From positions 1 to 36,534 of the forward strand of contig NJAL01000010.1 of the NCBI GenBank assembly GCA_002591725.1: a DNA stretch of 36,534 nucleotides, given 5' to 3'. The stretch is from Candidatus Didemnitutus mandela. GTDB taxonomy: Bacteria > Verrucomicrobiota > Verrucomicrobiia > Opitutales > Opitutaceae. Both the position numbers and the translations under genes were made by a program. Positions within the stretch are counted from its first letter, which is position 1. Each line of letters opens with the position of its first letter. A model generated the notes under the pieces. That model worked only from the letters and a program-made list of their open reading frames with translations, ran no database searches and had not been told where the DNA came from. Positions 8,132-19,109 of this stretch are shown in pieces.

Positions 8132-9538
8132 ATGGAAATTCCGCCGCCACTCCAATCCGCTCTTGTCGCCCTCCGACGAATCGGCGGACGCCCGCGACTG
8201 GTCGGCGGCTGCGTGCGCGACTGGCTGCTGGGTTTAACACCAAAGGATTTCGACATCGAAGTTTTCGGAATCGACTACGAGCAAATGGGTCGAGCGCTCA
8301 GCGCGTTCGGTTCCACCGATCTTGTGGGCCGCAGTTTTGGTGTCCTGAAGGTGCGTTTGGCGGACGCTAAGTATGATTTCTCCCTCCCGCGCTGGGAATC
8401 AAAAACAGGGGAGGGACACCGCGGATTCGCGGTCGCGCCCGATCCCGACTTGCCTGAAGCCGAAGCTGCGGCGCGACGGGACTTCACTATCAATTCTATC
8501 GCCTACGATCCCTTTGAAAAACGATTGATCGATCCACATGGTGGCGAACGCGATCTGCGTGCCTGTCTGTTGCGCCACACCGGGCCGGCGTTTGTTGAAG
8601 ATCCATTACGCGTCTTGCGCGGAATGCAATTCGCCGCGCGATTCGACCTTACCCTCGCGCCAGAGACGGCCGTCCTCGCAAAATCGATCCGCGACACCTT
8701 TAACGAGTTACCCATTGAACGCATCTGGAGCGAATGGGACAAATGGGCAAAGAAAGCAGCCAAACCATCTCGCGGATTGCTCGTTTTGAAGCAAACGGGC
8801 TGGCTTACCCATTTCCCCGAACTCAGCGCGCTCGATGGCCTGCCACAAAAATCGGAGTGGCATCCAGAGGGCAATGCTTTCGTACAGACCAGCCATTCTC
8901 TCGATGCTCTCGTAACGCTACCGGAATGGAACAGCTATCCGGAAGCAGTTCGGCAGCTGTTAAGCTTTGCCGTGCTGGCGCACGACTTTGGCAAGGCCCC
9001 AACCGCTTCGCAAGGTCTGCGGGGCCATCGCCTGCGCTGGGCCAGTCCCGGCTACAAAGCGGCTCGCGCAGCACCGACGAAGAGTTTTCTTCAGCGGATC
9101 GGCGCGCCGCTCGACCTCGTGGATTACGTGCGTCCATTAGTCGTTAATCGCCTCGCCCGCCACGCCAGCCGCAACCCTCTGCGCGACGCCAGCATCCGCT
9201 ACCTAGCGTACAAGGTCGCCCCAGCAACGCTGGAACAGTTGATCACGGTGATGATGTCGGATCACTTGGGGCGACCATCGATTGCCTCAGCCGAAGCCAT
9301 CTCATGGATCCAACAGTTAAAGGATACCGCCCAGCGCCTGGAAGTCGGGTCACGCGCGCCCAAGCCCATCGTCCTCGGCCGCCATATTATAGCCCTGGGG
9401 ATAGCACCCGGTCCACACTTCAAAAAAGCTCTAGATGCCGCCTTTAAATCCCAACTAGACGGCGCTTTTTATGACGAGTCCGGAGGACTCGAGTGGATAC
9501 AGAATTATTTGCGAGTACACCCGATTCGGGGAAAGTGA
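8132..9538 (+). CDS. CCA tRNA nucleotidyltransferase / poly(A) polymerase family protein
   Basis: Class II nucleotidyltransferase that adds or repairs the 3' CCA of tRNAs, or polyadenylates RNA. From the ATG at 8132 (468 residues) it has LVGGCVRDWLLG (residues 23-34), the metal-binding DFDIE with Asp39 and Asp41, RRDFTINSIAYDP, the DPHGGERDL turn and FVEDPLRVLRGMQFAARF, then a C-terminal half with an HD-like AHDFGK. A TTG-opened extension to 8084 adds residues unlike the family, so ATG is preferred; AAGG lies just before it, rather close. CCA-adding and poly(A)-adding members cannot be told apart reliably from this sequence; retention in a shrinking genome favours the essential tRNA role. No sign of damage. 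Confidence 0.88.
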   Translation: MEIPPPLQSALVALRRIGGRPRLVGGCVRDWLLGLTPKDFDIEVFGIDYEQMGRALSAFGSTDLVGRSFGVLKVRLADAKYDFSLPRWESKTGEGHRGFAVAPDPDLPEAEAAARRDFTINSIAYDPFEKRLIDPHGGERDLRACLLRHTGPAFVEDPLRVLRGMQFAARFDLTLAPETAVLAKSIRDTFNELPIERIWSEWDKWAKKAAKPSRGLLVLKQTGWLTHFPELSALDGLPQKSEWHPEGNAFVQTSHSLDALVTLPEWNSYPEAVRQLLSFAVLAHDFGKAPTASQGLRGHRLRWASPGYKAARAAPTKSFLQRIGAPLDLVDYVRPLVVNRLARHASRNPLRDASIRYLAYKVAPATLEQLITVMMSDHLGRPSIASAEAISWIQQLKDTAQRLEVGSRAPKPIVLGRHIIALGIAPGPHFKKALDAAFKSQLDGAFYDESGGLEWIQNYLRVHPIRGK

Positions 9539-9549
9539 ATTTTTTATCA

Positions 9550-10515
9550 TGAGTCAAAATTCCGCTAACCAACTCGATTAGCTCAAAAAATTCACAACGG
9601 TTGTCGCCGACACTCGCGGACTTTGCGAGTATAGCGCAATATACTCCGCAAGATGCAACGACAAACCCAAGTCTGATCCTGAAAGCGAGCAACATGGGAT
9701 CCTATGTCAGCCTCATGGAGCGGGCAATCAAGGACGCGGGGAAAACCACCAAAACAGGAAAAGTGGCAGACCGGCTCCTCGTTTACTTTGGGCAGCAAAT
9801 CCTGAAAATCGTTCCGGGTCGTGTCTCGACCGAAGTGGATGCGCGACTCTTTTTCGATCAAAAAGGAAGCATCAAAAAGGCCCGTGAGATCATCGCTCTC
9901 TACGAAAAGCTCGGCACGCCGCGCGAACGCATTTTGATCAAGTTTGCGTCCACTTGGGAAGGCATCAAGGCCGCCGAGATTCTGCAGAAAGAGAAAATCA
10001 ATTGTAACCTAACACTCGTCTTTTCTTTTGTTCAGGCCGTCGCTTGCGCGGATGCAAAGGTAAAACTCATTTCACCGTTCGTGGGCCGGATTCTCGATTG
10101 GTATAAAAAAACACGGGTAAGGGATACGCCGCGCACGAAGATCCTGGCGTGCTTTCGGTAAAACAAATCTACAATTAACTACAAGAGTTTCGGCCACAAG
10201 ACCGAAGTGATGGGTGCGTCCTTCCGCAATACCAGTGGGATTCTTGAATTAGCAGGCCGCGATCTGCTAACAATCAGCCCACAACTACTCAGCGAACTCA
10301 CGGGCTAAGCCAGGCTCAGCCAATACAGTAAAAGTAGAAGGCAAGCTGTCAGCCGTCAAGACGGCGGCCAAAACTGGGAAAAGTGAAATTTGACGAGAAA
10401 AATTTTCGCTTTACGCTGAACGAAAACGCTATGGCCACTGAAAAATTGGCTGAAGGCATCCGGATATTTTTCGCTGACGTGGTAAAACTCGAGAAAACTA
10501 TCAGAAAACTATCGA
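9550..10515 (+). pseudogene. tal: transaldolase remnant
   Basis: Family-length remnant of the pentose-phosphate enzyme. The ATG at 9550 opens [10 protein letters not shown], then a TAG replaces the expected Gln before [12 protein letters not shown] frame shift near 9600 leads into a long open stretch with [61 protein letters not shown] and [15 protein letters not shown]. After about 10115 the frame changes twice more, through [14 protein letters not shown], a TAA, then [19 protein letters not shown], and finally a separate frame with [17 protein letters not shown]. Every catalytic-core block of TalB is represented in order, so this is one decayed gene and not several. The central open frame of about 187 codons should not be taken as a live gene. 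Confidence 0.92.
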
Positions 10516-12547
10516 AGCCAGGTAGGGATAAGACCCAGCAAGGATGTTTGTTCACCGGCAAGAAACGCTTCCTCCAAACGGGTCACAGCTATTCTATTGT
10601 CAAAAAAGCAGCCTTATTGACGGTACTAACTTAAAGTTTCAGCAATTATTAACGACAACAGCTTCAATGAGAAATCAGGCGACCGAGCAGGAGCCTTGGA
10701 GGTCTTCAACGGTGTCATGAAATTTGCTCACAACAAAATTAGAATCTGAATAAATTTTACAAAATTTAGTCGATTTTATGTAAATCGTTAAAAAATATAA
10801 AACAATCAAAGCACGCTATTTTGCAATAGGGAAAGCTACATAACAATAAAAAGTTTAAATTTAAAACTTATAGAATGGAGCGCGAACATTCCACAAAAAA
10901 CTAACATATAAGTTCCTTTATATTCACTAAATTATTTCATATTAGAAGCTTTCCAGCCCTTATTAATCAGCTATCAAGACATCGGTATTCTATCCGATGG
11001 TAAATAATTCAATTGGGCGATAATAACCGAATACTTAAATAAGACAACGGCAGTGGCTGGTGGAGATTGCTATAATAATTCTCCATGAAGTTTGTATAGC
11101 CATATTCCGGTAAAACTCTGTTGGTTATCGCTCTTCGCCCCGCTTCCCCCTCCCTATCCCTTAAGATTACCTTTAACTGTGAGGCTATTATGTAGGAGGA
11201 ACTAATCATTCAGTGATTCGAATAAGTTTTTTCTACAGAAAGCATCAGCGGATGGGTAGCAGCGAATCAGCTTGGGTATTTTTAGATTAAGATTATCTGT
11301 CGGGAAGCTACAGATTTGCAAATTCCATTTGCATTAAGTATCAATATCGGCTCTTGAATTTCAAGAGCGCATTCTATGTTCGAAAAACACGCAAAGTAGA
11401 ATTAGGGCAGAAGGCAGCATTTCCTGTGCGGGCCGAGCAGCCAATGATCAATTTGCCGACTCGATTTCCGTATCATCAATGATGGACTTAAAAGCTACGA
11501 TACAATACCGATGCATGCCCAAGATAGATACTGTTCGGACATGGAAATCTTCGGCTAATAGCCGACAATTGTATGTACTTATGTACTTCGATGTATCGAA
11601 TTTAGATTTAAATTCACCAAGCTAAAAGGATTCGGAACATGCCATTGGAAACGGCTAATGTATTTATCGAACTTTCCCCTAGCACTCGGTAAGCCGTACT
11701 AGTTCAAATTTTAATAAATGTAACCTTCCACAATAGGGTTTCGCACATATTTCAAACTGTGTAACTATCCACACCGTCAGCAATAAAATTGTCATCAGAG
11801 ACGATATTTTCAATCAGTTTCTGCGTAGCAGGTTGCAATATCGCAAAAGTTTTTGCCCTATGAATTTTTTATTTTTCAGGGCCACACGGCTAGTAAGCTG
11901 CAATTCACTGGATTAGCAGTCAAGTGGTGCAATTGTTTTGGTTGGTAACAGACTAGCAATTTGCTTGCAGCAGGATAAGTTCCGGGAACACGCACGATTA
12001 GACAAGCTACCTCCTTTAGTTTACGTAGCGGCGGGGGACCGATCCGCTTCCGCTCCTCGGCGGAAAAGAACGCCGCTATCTAGCCAAAGGGGGATAAGGT
12101 AATTCTCCGCAGCTACTGTGAACACCAAGGAACCCGCCGGACCGGTTTTGTGGAATGCTGCGGCTTCGTGCCGCCTCCGCACTAGGCTTAGCCGCTTCGA
12201 CTACTGATCCGTTACCACTCGTCGCCGCCTATCATTTGCATTACATGCAGCACTTATCCGCACCGTAACTAAATTTTGGGCTAGGTCTCCCCAATGGATA
12301 ATCGCAGCTGCATTCGCCTCGAACGTTACGGCCGATTGCTTTGTTCCAAGCGAAGCTACCTTCAGCCAGGCTGACTACGCCAAGTCCATAATCAGTGGAA
12401 ATTTGTCTTTGACAGAACACCAAGCACTTCTCCCCAAAAATTAGGGAAAATCCTTGCACGCGTAAACCAGTTGGGAAGACCACCAGGCTTCAACTAGACG
12501 CCAACAGTGTTCATCCCAGCCTGTTCCATCGAAAAAGATGGCGCCGA
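10516..12547. other. 2.0-kb spacer, no gene recognised
   Basis: No open frame here resembles a known family. 10730-10980 is strongly AT-rich with an imperfect palindrome around 10850-10875. At 10640-10740 one plus frame reads DNSFNEKSGDRAGALEVF before a stop, and at 12483-12241 a minus frame is open for 80 codons; neither was recognised. 12000-12220 is locally GC-rich, which suggests an older gene remnant on either strand. No tRNA, tmRNA, RNase P or SRP signature was seen. Confidence 0.5.
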
Positions 12548-13702
12548 TCAAAGCTTCGCCCGGCAACGCTGCGCCAGCTCCAAGGCTGTGTTGACGTCAA
12601 GCGCAGTCGCCGAGAAATGCCCCATTTTTCGACCGATCAATGGTTCGCTCTTTCCGTAAAGATGCAGTCGCACCGCGGGTTCGGCCAATAATGCGTTCCA
12701 AGCTGGCTCAGCCACAACCTTCCCATCACGCCGCTTCCACACATCGCCAAAGATATTCGCCATCACGACGGGCGACAAAAGCTCGGCCGACCCGAGCGGC
12801 AGCCCGCAAATAGCTCGTACTTGTTGTTCGAATTGCGACACCATACACGCATCGAGCGTGTAGTGCCCACTGTTGTGTGGGCGCGGCGCCAATTCGTTGA
12901 CCAAGACATCGCCGGTTTTAGGCACAAAAAACTCCACACACATCACACCCACAAGACCGATCTTCTCAGCTACCGCGCGCGCCAGCTGTTCCACCCGTAC
13001 GGCAACGGCCAATGGCACCCGCGCTGGCACAATCGAAAAATCCAAAATGTGACTCGCGTGCAGATTTTCCGCGACAGGAAACACTCTCATCTCACCACTC
13101 GGCGAACGCGTCACCACTGCCGAAACCTCACCGGAAAAATCGACAAATTGTTCGACCACCACAGGCTGCCCAGTAAACCGCCTCACGGCCGCAGGGATCT
13201 CCTCGGCCGAAAAAATTTTCATCTGTCCCTTGCCGTCATAGCCAAAATCCGCCGTCTTAACAACGCACGGCAGCCCCACCTGGTCGAACCCGGTACGAAG
13301 ATCCCCATCGGCTGCAACCTCGCCAAAGCGGGCATGGGGGAATCCGTGGTCGCGCAACCAGCGTTTCTCTCGGAAGCGATTTTGGGTCGTTTCCAGCACG
13401 CTCCAATGGGGCCTAAGCCGCGTAACTTTTTCGATCGCCTTGATCCGAACAGCCGGCACGTTTTCGGATTCATAAGTAACCACGTCGCACGCACGTGCAA
13501 AGGTGGTGAGCGCCGCCAAGTCCTCGTAAGGCGCGTTGATTGTCTCATGCGCCACAGCGCTCGCAGGCGAATCGGCCTGCAGTTCGAATATGTGCATGCG
13601 ATAACCCATCCGCGTCGCCGCTTGTGCGAGCATGCGACCGAGTTGACCACCGCCCAGCACCCCGATGGTCTTTCCCGGAAAAATTGCGTCAATCCCGTTC
13701 AT
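12548..13702 (-). CDS. purK: 5-(carboxyamino)imidazole ribonucleotide synthase
   Basis: ATP-grasp enzyme making N5-CAIR from AIR, ATP and bicarbonate in purine synthesis. 384 residues, normal length. N-terminal [17 protein letters not shown] is the PurK fold signature; further on are [16 protein letters not shown] (ATP-grasp loop), [14 protein letters not shown] and the metal-site region [18 protein letters not shown] at 13702 overlaps the purE stop by ATGA, so the two are translated as a coupled pair, with PurE downstream in the pathway but upstream in the operon. No damage seen. Confidence 0.95.
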   Translation of the reverse strand: MNGIDAIFPGKTIGVLGGGQLGRMLAQAATRMGYRMHIFELQADSPASAVAHETINAPYEDLAALTTFARACDVVTYESENVPAVRIKAIEKVTRLRPHWSVLETTQNRFREKRWLRDHGFPHARFGEVAADGDLRTGFDQVGLPCVVKTADFGYDGKGQMKIFSAEEIPAAVRRFTGQPVVVEQFVDFSGEVSAVVTRSPSGEMRVFPVAENLHASHILDFSIVPARVPLAVAVRVEQLARAVAEKIGLVGVMCVEFFVPKTGDVLVNELAPRPHNSGHYTLDACMVSQFEQQVRAICGLPLGSAELLSPVVMANIFGDVWKRRDGKVVAEPAWNALLAEPAVRLHLYGKSEPLIGRKMGHFSATALDVNTALELAQRCRAKL

Positions 13703-14187
13703 GGAAGTGTGGCTCGAAGGACCTTCTTTGTCTGCGCACTACGGAAATTTTTCCACGCTTTCCGGGTTTTCGGATCGCCGTGAGCCAAGAGCGATGCAGC
13801 AAACAGTGCGGCACTAACCGCACCCGCCTTGCCAATTGCAAAGGTCGCCACCGGTACGCCTCCGGGCATCTGAGCGATTGAAAGTAGCGAATCGAGACCC
13901 TTGAGCGCCTTGGATTCCACCGGCACCCCCAGAACCGGCAAGGTCGTAAACGAAGCGGTCATTCCAGGCAAATGGGCGGCTCCGCCTGCGCCAGCGATAA
14001 TCACTCTGAGACCGCGTTTCTCAGCGGTCTCCGCGTAATCGACCATGAGCTTCGGTGTGCGATGTGCACTAACGACACGCTTTTCGAAAAGAACGTCCAA
14101 CTCTTCTAGCTGTGCAGCCGCATGCTGCATCGTCTCCCAGTCGGACGTGCTGCCCATGATGATCCCAACCAACGGGATATTCGCCAT
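13699..14187 (-). CDS. purE: N5-CAIR mutase (class I)
   Basis: Converts the PurK product N5-CAIR to CAIR. The frame is open upstream, but ATG at 14187 yields [17 protein letters not shown], the standard PurE start, and 162 residues. Substrate-binding GSTSDW (12-17), SAHRTP with His42 (40-45) and [11 protein letters not shown] (66-76) are all present. The presence of purK in the same operon and these motifs indicate a class I enzyme. Directly before the ATG the strand reads CCTCCT instead of a Shine-Dalgarno, so initiation is probably weak or unusual. Confidence 0.95.
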   Translation of the reverse strand: MANIPLVGIIMGSTSDWETMQHAAAQLEELDVLFEKRVVSAHRTPKLMVDYAETAEKRGLRVIIAGAGGAAHLPGMTASFTTLPVLGVPVESKALKGLDSLLSIAQMPGGVPVATFAIGKAGAVSAALFAASLLAHGDPKTRKAWKNFRSAQTKKVLRATLP

Positions 14188-14286
14188 AGGAGGAAAATAA
14201 TAAACTCTTGGTGCAAAGTCGGGCAAACAAAAAAACAAAACAGGTCGTTCCCATCTGCAAAATTCAACTGCTAACCCGGCCACTAA

Positions 14287-14720
14287 CTACAGCAGCGATG
14301 TGCCTTTCAACACCCATACCACCGTTGTGCCTGCGATCTTATCGTGCCAGGATTGTTTGTCGTTGCTAAAACCACCCAAAATGAAGCCAAAGCCTACGAG
14401 CGAAAAAATAAACCGGCAAGGATCGGCACAATTGCGACGCTGGAGTCGATCGGTCGGTCGTCGAGGAGAAGGACTTTCAAACTGCAGATGATGCAGCCAA
14501 TGATCATACCCCCTTACCCTTGGTTACCTACATGACAACACAATAGATCGCAAACCATAGGAACAGTACGTGGCCGAAAAACATAAGAAGCTTTCAGCCA
14601 TAGCGGTCATAATTATCTTTACTAATTATAGAGCCGATAAACGAGACGGCAATGCGAATCAAGAGCCCAGCGCGAAAAAATGCCGCCACAGAGGCAGATC
14701 AGCGTCGGACTGCTAACCAG
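14287..14720 (-). pseudogene. RDD-family membrane protein remnant
   Basis: The C-terminal end is clear: KQSWHDKIAGTTVV, a hallmark of RDD proteins (DxxxxxWHDxxAGTxVV), preceded in another frame by GCIICSLKVLLLDDRPID, which matches the family's LGKxxLGLRVVDxxGRPI block. Between them the frame changes at least once and stops intervene. Upstream to about 14720 hydrophobic pieces such as FGHVLFLWFAIYCVV may be earlier membrane segments. Function of RDD proteins is mostly unknown; some are transporters. The family call is firm, the 5' limit is not. Confidence 0.7.
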
Positions 14721-15099
14721 CGGTATAAAAGCGCTATTACTCCGATGTCACAGGACGGCATATTGACATTGATATCTTCCCTTTTGGTTACGTGCCTGAA
14801 TCACGTCCGGCGGTGAAGTTACTGTTGCGGAAGCGGGAAGAAAGACAGTGGTCGATGGTAGTTACGGCAACCAACTTATCGCTCCACATCGCGAGGATGA
14901 AAACGACAAAACGCCATGCCGTGACAGAACGCGCCGAGAAACTTCCAGAACATCGGTCCGAGGAAGAAAGTAGTACAAAGCAATAGGCATACACTGCCAC
15001 CCATCAACACTGCGAAAGTAGGCACGAGGGCAATGCCAAAGACTTTACTCAGGCGGCGAAACAGCCAAGCTATTTATAGGACAGCCGTGTTTTCGAAAA
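14721..15099 (-). other. membrane-like decayed stretch
   Basis: Minus-strand frames give FGIALVPTFAVLMGG running into CLLLCTTFFLGPMFWKFLGA and, upstream, VGLAIVLLVAFAVCYRHIF. These look like transmembrane segments but I could not name a family. It may be the front part of the RDD gene or a separate protein. Confidence 0.35.
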
Positions 15100-15716
15100 A
15101 TATGCCGATAACAGACAGCGAAGGCCACAAGTAACACAATAGCCAAACCAACCACCACCACGCGGAGCAACACAAGCAGAGACGGGGCAAATCGCATAAG
15201 GCGGAACCAACTCTAGACGCCTTGATGAATGATCCCGTACGGCCGCAACCAACTCAGGTCTGAAGCACCAGTGCTCGAGCAAAACCGTGGTGATCTCCGA
15301 CACGCTACGCCCGTGGACCTCCCGTTCCCAAGGACTGACGTCCGTTTTGACCTCCACACCTGGACAACAAGCCCCTACTGGAATAACTATTAAAGATGAC
15401 CTTGCAGGCATTGCACACCAATACCATTGGTATAAATCGCTTTCGCATCGGTTCCGGCAACTTCAGCCAGCTTAGCCGCAAGCGTACTGGTCTTCGCCGC
15501 GTTCTATTACAGTCAGCTGCAGACGATATCGCAAAAACCGAGCTCCCGCTGAAACACGCCCCTGACCACGATCAAGCTAGTACCTTCCATGCGAATCGCG
15601 GTGATCAGCAGCGCATATTGGAGACCGATCGTCGTGAAATCGATATCGGCCTCACGCGAGTTAGCTTTCGCGATCGATTCCGTACACAGCGCTTCGTCGT
15701 GCAAGCGCACAGCCAT
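15100..15716 (-). pseudogene. HDOD-domain protein remnant
   Basis: An AGGAGG lies upstream of ATG 15716, which opens MAVRLHDEALCTESIAKANS, like the DP-x-L-x-x-x-L-x-x-x-NS start of HDOD domains. After a stop near 15513 another frame reads LAAKLAEVAGTDAKAIYTNGIG, matching the HDOD A-x-x-LA-x-x-x-GxD-x-x-x-AYxxGLLHxIG block, and then SVSEITTVLLEHWCF and PELVAAVRDHSS, matching the W-x-x-P-x-x-V-x-x-AVxxHH segment. HDOD proteins are signalling or regulatory factors linked to chemotaxis and cell-cycle control. At least two stops and frame changes make it dead. No GGDEF or EAL partner seen. Confidence 0.65.
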
Positions 15717-16225
15717 GTTTTCTCTTCCACCTCCTAGTAAGCCTTATTAATATGAGTAGTCACCCCATTTTTTTCGGACCGATCCGGGTGTTGCCCACCT
15801 CCGCAAGACCGCCGCTTACCTGGTCTTCTCAGAGACCTTGGCATAGTTGAGACCGAGCAATTCGCCAAAGGATTTGTTTCGCTCCGAGTATTTAGAATTT
15901 TGTTTACAAATAGTGATCTTTCTGATTCGTAGTTGCTGCTTTGCAATCGTAACTCAAGAGTGTCCACTGCTAAAATTGTCGCGTAGCAGGCGGCGATTTC
16001 GTGCGTCTCATCTTGGCATCCTTATCGTAATTAATGCTTATTTTTCGGGTAATCCCCACGTTCGGCAACGCGAGCAATATTTGTCGACAGCCTCCCGCAG
16101 CAATTCCGGCGCTTCGCGGCGACCACTGACAAGAGCCAAAAGGATCAAATAGAAAACACTGAAGAAGCAGCCTATGCGCGGCGCGATATGAGAGACGTCG
16201 TCGGGCTAGCAACTTTCTACGGTAC
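15717..16225. other. 0.5-kb spacer
   Basis: No gene recognised. A minus-strand frame near 16085-16040 contains a short KYCSRCRTWG stretch with two CxxC-like cysteines, too short to assign. The last bases hold the AGGAGG that served the HDOD gene. Confidence 0.4.
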
Positions 16226-16890
16226 AATTCAGCTCGACGAGCCAAACACCACGTAGCCGAGAACCGCGCCCCAATGACACGCGCCGCCCGCAAGAACTGA
16301 AAGATGCCAGATCGCATGATGATTGGAACAGCCGGCGCCAATAGGTAAAAGCGTTCCCAGTGAGCAACACACCAGCAGCCACAAAGTAAACCAATCCAGC
16401 TCGAGACAGAGCCGAGAGGAACAACTTGACCGCGGCCATCACGAGCGAATCCATGGCGAGATAGACAACGGTGGAAAGCAGAGGAAGGCAGTCGGTAAAC
16501 CAGCCTTTCAAAGCAACTTCAGCGACCGTCAATCCCCCAGATAACACCAAGCAAACTCCCCTCCACGGCCCCGGATCGTCCACAATGACAAACAGGAGAT
16601 GTCCATAATGAATAAAAAATCGCAGTGTGGTCATTTTTTGAAAGAGCTGTTTCCATGCCTCACCGCGCACAGCGTGATAGAACACTAGAACTGATGCCGT
16701 GCAGAGGAGAACCGACCGTCGCACCAAAGGTACAACACGGCCCGTAATCTGCTAACACATCGCCGAATTGGGCCGCCCACACACAGCCAGCACGAGCTGC
16801 CGCAATTCCAGTCAGCGCGCTAAAACTGTACGTGAGCGCATAGGCAAGATTCCCACAATCGATGTAACCGATACCCTGCAATGTTTCATA
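16226..16890 (-). pseudogene. hemolysin III family (YqfA/TrhA) remnant
   Basis: A seven-helix membrane protein of the HlyIII/PAQR family. In order on the minus strand: LAYALTYSFSALTGIAAA (usual N-x-x-TH start), LVFYHAVRGEAWKQLFQKM (the SxLYH helix), FTDCLPLLSTVVYLAMDSL, SALSRAGLVYFVAAGVL and, in a third frame, HAIWHLSVLAGGACHWGAVL with the family-defining HxxxHxxxxxxxxxH pattern. The long 173-codon open frame covers only the middle; the start and the metal-binding C-terminus are in other frames. The DH of the third segment is also mutated. Dead gene of near full length. Confidence 0.85.
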
Positions 16891-16950
16891 AGTTCGCTCC
16901 GTCCAACTCCGGTGCGAGATGCACCTTGCGGCACCCGAAGTAAAGCTTGT

Positions 16951-18780
16951 TTAGCCCATGCGGCAGATGAGGAGCTCGCGCTCGAACATCAGCTCTTTCG
17001 GCAACGTAGCGTGCAAGCCGAGAAAGAGCTCTTCGTGGCCGAGCACTTCCTGGCGCCAAGCAGCTTTGTCGAAAGTCTGAAGTTTCTCAAATTTTTCCTC
17101 GGGGAAATCAAATCCACCCCATTCCATATCCTTGTAACGCGGCACCCAGCCGATTGGAGTCTCCTTGGCGCGTCCGCCCGCGCGGACGCGATCGACGATC
17201 CACTTGAGCACGCGCATGTTTTCGCCGTAGCCTGGCCAGATCAATTTCCCTTCAGCATCTCTGCGGAACCAGTTCACGTGAAAAATGCGCGGCGTTTCGG
17301 TGAGATTTTTCTGCATTTGGATCCAGTGGCGGAAGTAGTCGCCCATATTGTAGCCGCAGAAGGGCAGCATCGCCATCGGATCGCGACGCACCTTACCGAT
17401 CGCACCGGAAGCGGAAGCAGCCGCGGTCATCTCCGAGCCCATCGTAGCGCCGATATAGACGCCGCTTGACCAGTTGAAGGCCTGAAATACGAGCGGCATG
17501 GTCGTGGCACGACGACCGCCAAAAACGATGGCGTGGATCGGCACGCCTTCGGGCAACTCCCAATCGGGATCAATCGTCGGACACTGGCTCGCTGGAGCGG
17601 TAAAACGAGCGTTCGGGTGCGCGGCCTTTAGACCTTTTTCTTTCGCGATTGCGGGGGTCCATTCGTTGCCCTGCCAATCAATAGCATGCCCCAACGGCTC
17701 GTCGGTCATGCCTTCCCACCAAACTCCACCGTCATCGGTCAGCGCTACATTCGTGAAGATGCTGTTTTTCGCGAGCGTCTTCATAGCATTCGGGTTGGTG
17801 TGCTTGCTTGTACCGGGCGCAACACCGAAAAAGCCGGCCTCAGGGTTGATGGCGCGCAAGCGGCCATTGACATCGGGACGAATCCAGGCGATATCGTCGC
17901 CCACAGTCCAGACCTTCCAGCCCTCCTTCTGGAATTGCTCGGGCGGGACAAGCATCGCGAAATTGGTTTTGCCACAAGCCGACGGAAATGCCGCTGCAAT
18001 ATAGGTCTTGCGGCCCTGCGGATCCTCGACACCGAGAATGAGCATGTGCTCAGCCATCCAGCCTTCGTCGCGTGCCATCGCGGAAGCAATGCGAAGCGCA
18101 AAGCACTTTTTGCCCAGCAGCGCGTTGCCACCGTACCCAGAACCGTAAGACCAGATCTCACGCGACTCGGGGAAGTGAACAATATATTTTTCTTTGTTGC
18201 ACGGCCACGGCACATCCTTCTGGCCTTTCTTCAACGGAGCTCCAGCGGAGTGTATACAGGGCACCACGCGCTTGAAATCCGCATCGATGAGCTTAAAAAC
18301 CGCTTTGCCAATGCGCGCCATAAGGCGCATGTTGACAACGACGTAGGGCGAGTCTGTGAGTTCAACGCCGATCTGCGACAGCGGCGAGCCCACTGGGCCC
18401 ATGCTGCAAGGGACAACATACATCGTCCGGCCTCGCATACTACCGGAAAATTTTTCTTTCAACGTCTTCCGCATTTCGAAAGGGTTTACCCAATTGTTTG
18501 TCGGACCGGCCGCTTCCTTGGAAAGGGAGCAAATAAAAGTCCGATCTTCCACCCGTGCGACGTCACTTACATCGGAACGAGCAAGATAGCAACCTGGCCA
18601 TTTCTTCTGGTTCAGCTTCACAAACGTGCCGGCAGCGACAAGTTGGGCGCAAAGTGCATCGTATTCCTTCTGCGAACCGTCAGCCCAATGGATCGCATCA
18701 GGCCTACAGAGAGCAGCCATCTTGTTAACCCAGCGGATCAGATGGACGTTTTTGCTGAGCGGCTTGGCAGACTTATGCAT
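16951..18780 (-). CDS. pckG: phosphoenolpyruvate carboxykinase (GTP)
   Basis: Cytoplasmic gluconeogenic or anaplerotic enzyme interconverting oxaloacetate and PEP with GTP. From ATG 18780 the product is 609 residues, normal for the GTP class; a TTG-opened extension to 18843 adds 21 residues unlike the family. Seen: the kinase loop [12 protein letters not shown] (265-276) with the reactive cysteine of the GTP class, [52 protein letters not shown] and the nucleotide-side [16 protein letters not shown]. No damage found. It stands alone between two dead genes, hemolysin III downstream and AbgT upstream. Retention suggests the cell grows partly on organic acids or needs PEP from the TCA cycle. Confidence 0.96.
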   Translation of the reverse strand: MHKSAKPLSKNVHLIRWVNKMAALCRPDAIHWADGSQKEYDALCAQLVAAGTFVKLNQKKWPGCYLARSDVSDVARVEDRTFICSLSKEAAGPTNNWVNPFEMRKTLKEKFSGSMRGRTMYVVPCSMGPVGSPLSQIGVELTDSPYVVVNMRLMARIGKAVFKLIDADFKRVVPCIHSAGAPLKKGQKDVPWPCNKEKYIVHFPESREIWSYGSGYGGNALLGKKCFALRIASAMARDEGWMAEHMLILGVEDPQGRKTYIAAAFPSACGKTNFAMLVPPEQFQKEGWKVWTVGDDIAWIRPDVNGRLRAINPEAGFFGVAPGTSKHTNPNAMKTLAKNSIFTNVALTDDGGVWWEGMTDEPLGHAIDWQGNEWTPAIAKEKGLKAAHPNARFTAPASQCPTIDPDWELPEGVPIHAIVFGGRRATTMPLVFQAFNWSSGVYIGATMGSEMTAAASASGAIGKVRRDPMAMLPFCGYNMGDYFRHWIQMQKNLTETPRIFHVNWFRRDAEGKLIWPGYGENMRVLKWIVDRVRAGGRAKETPIGWVPRYKDMEWGGFDFPEEKFEKLQTFDKAAWRQEVLGHEELFLGLHATLPKELMFERELLICRMG

Positions 18781-19109
18781 AAAATTGGAAACTAATGTCT
18801 GCGAGACCGGACGAGCAAACGGAAAACTAATGTCAACACCCAAAAGGGCTCTTTTTTTGTATAAGCTGCTTCTCGCTTTTAAAACAGCCAGAGTGCAAAC
18901 TATGGCTCAATGGCCAAGCTGTGCATTCTTCCGCCTGCACAATCCTCCTCGGCTACGCAGGTTGGTATCTGGCAACGTGCTCGGATTTGATATGTAGTTA
19001 TGTAGTAGCCGTTCGTGTTGAACAAAATCGGCAGCACCGCGAGCTCCTTCGTCGGCTAAAAATGAACAGCATTTCTGGGCCCGTGTTCCGAAGCATCCTA
19101 CTTTTACGA
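18781..19109. other. spacer upstream of pckG
   Basis: No gene recognised. A TTGACA occurs on the minus strand near 18837 but no fitting -10 follows at normal spacing, so I do not call a promoter. Confidence 0.4.

Noticed and set aside
12000..12240. GC-rich block considered as a structural RNA (tmRNA, RNase P, SRP)
   Set aside because: None of the conserved signature words of these RNAs was found on either strand.
16206..16727. 173-codon minus-strand frame as a live membrane protein
   Set aside because: It lacks both ends of the hemolysin III fold; those are found in neighbouring frames, so it is a pseudogene fragment.
17686..18795. 369-codon plus-strand open frame
   Set aside because: Antisense shadow of pckG, produced by its codon use.
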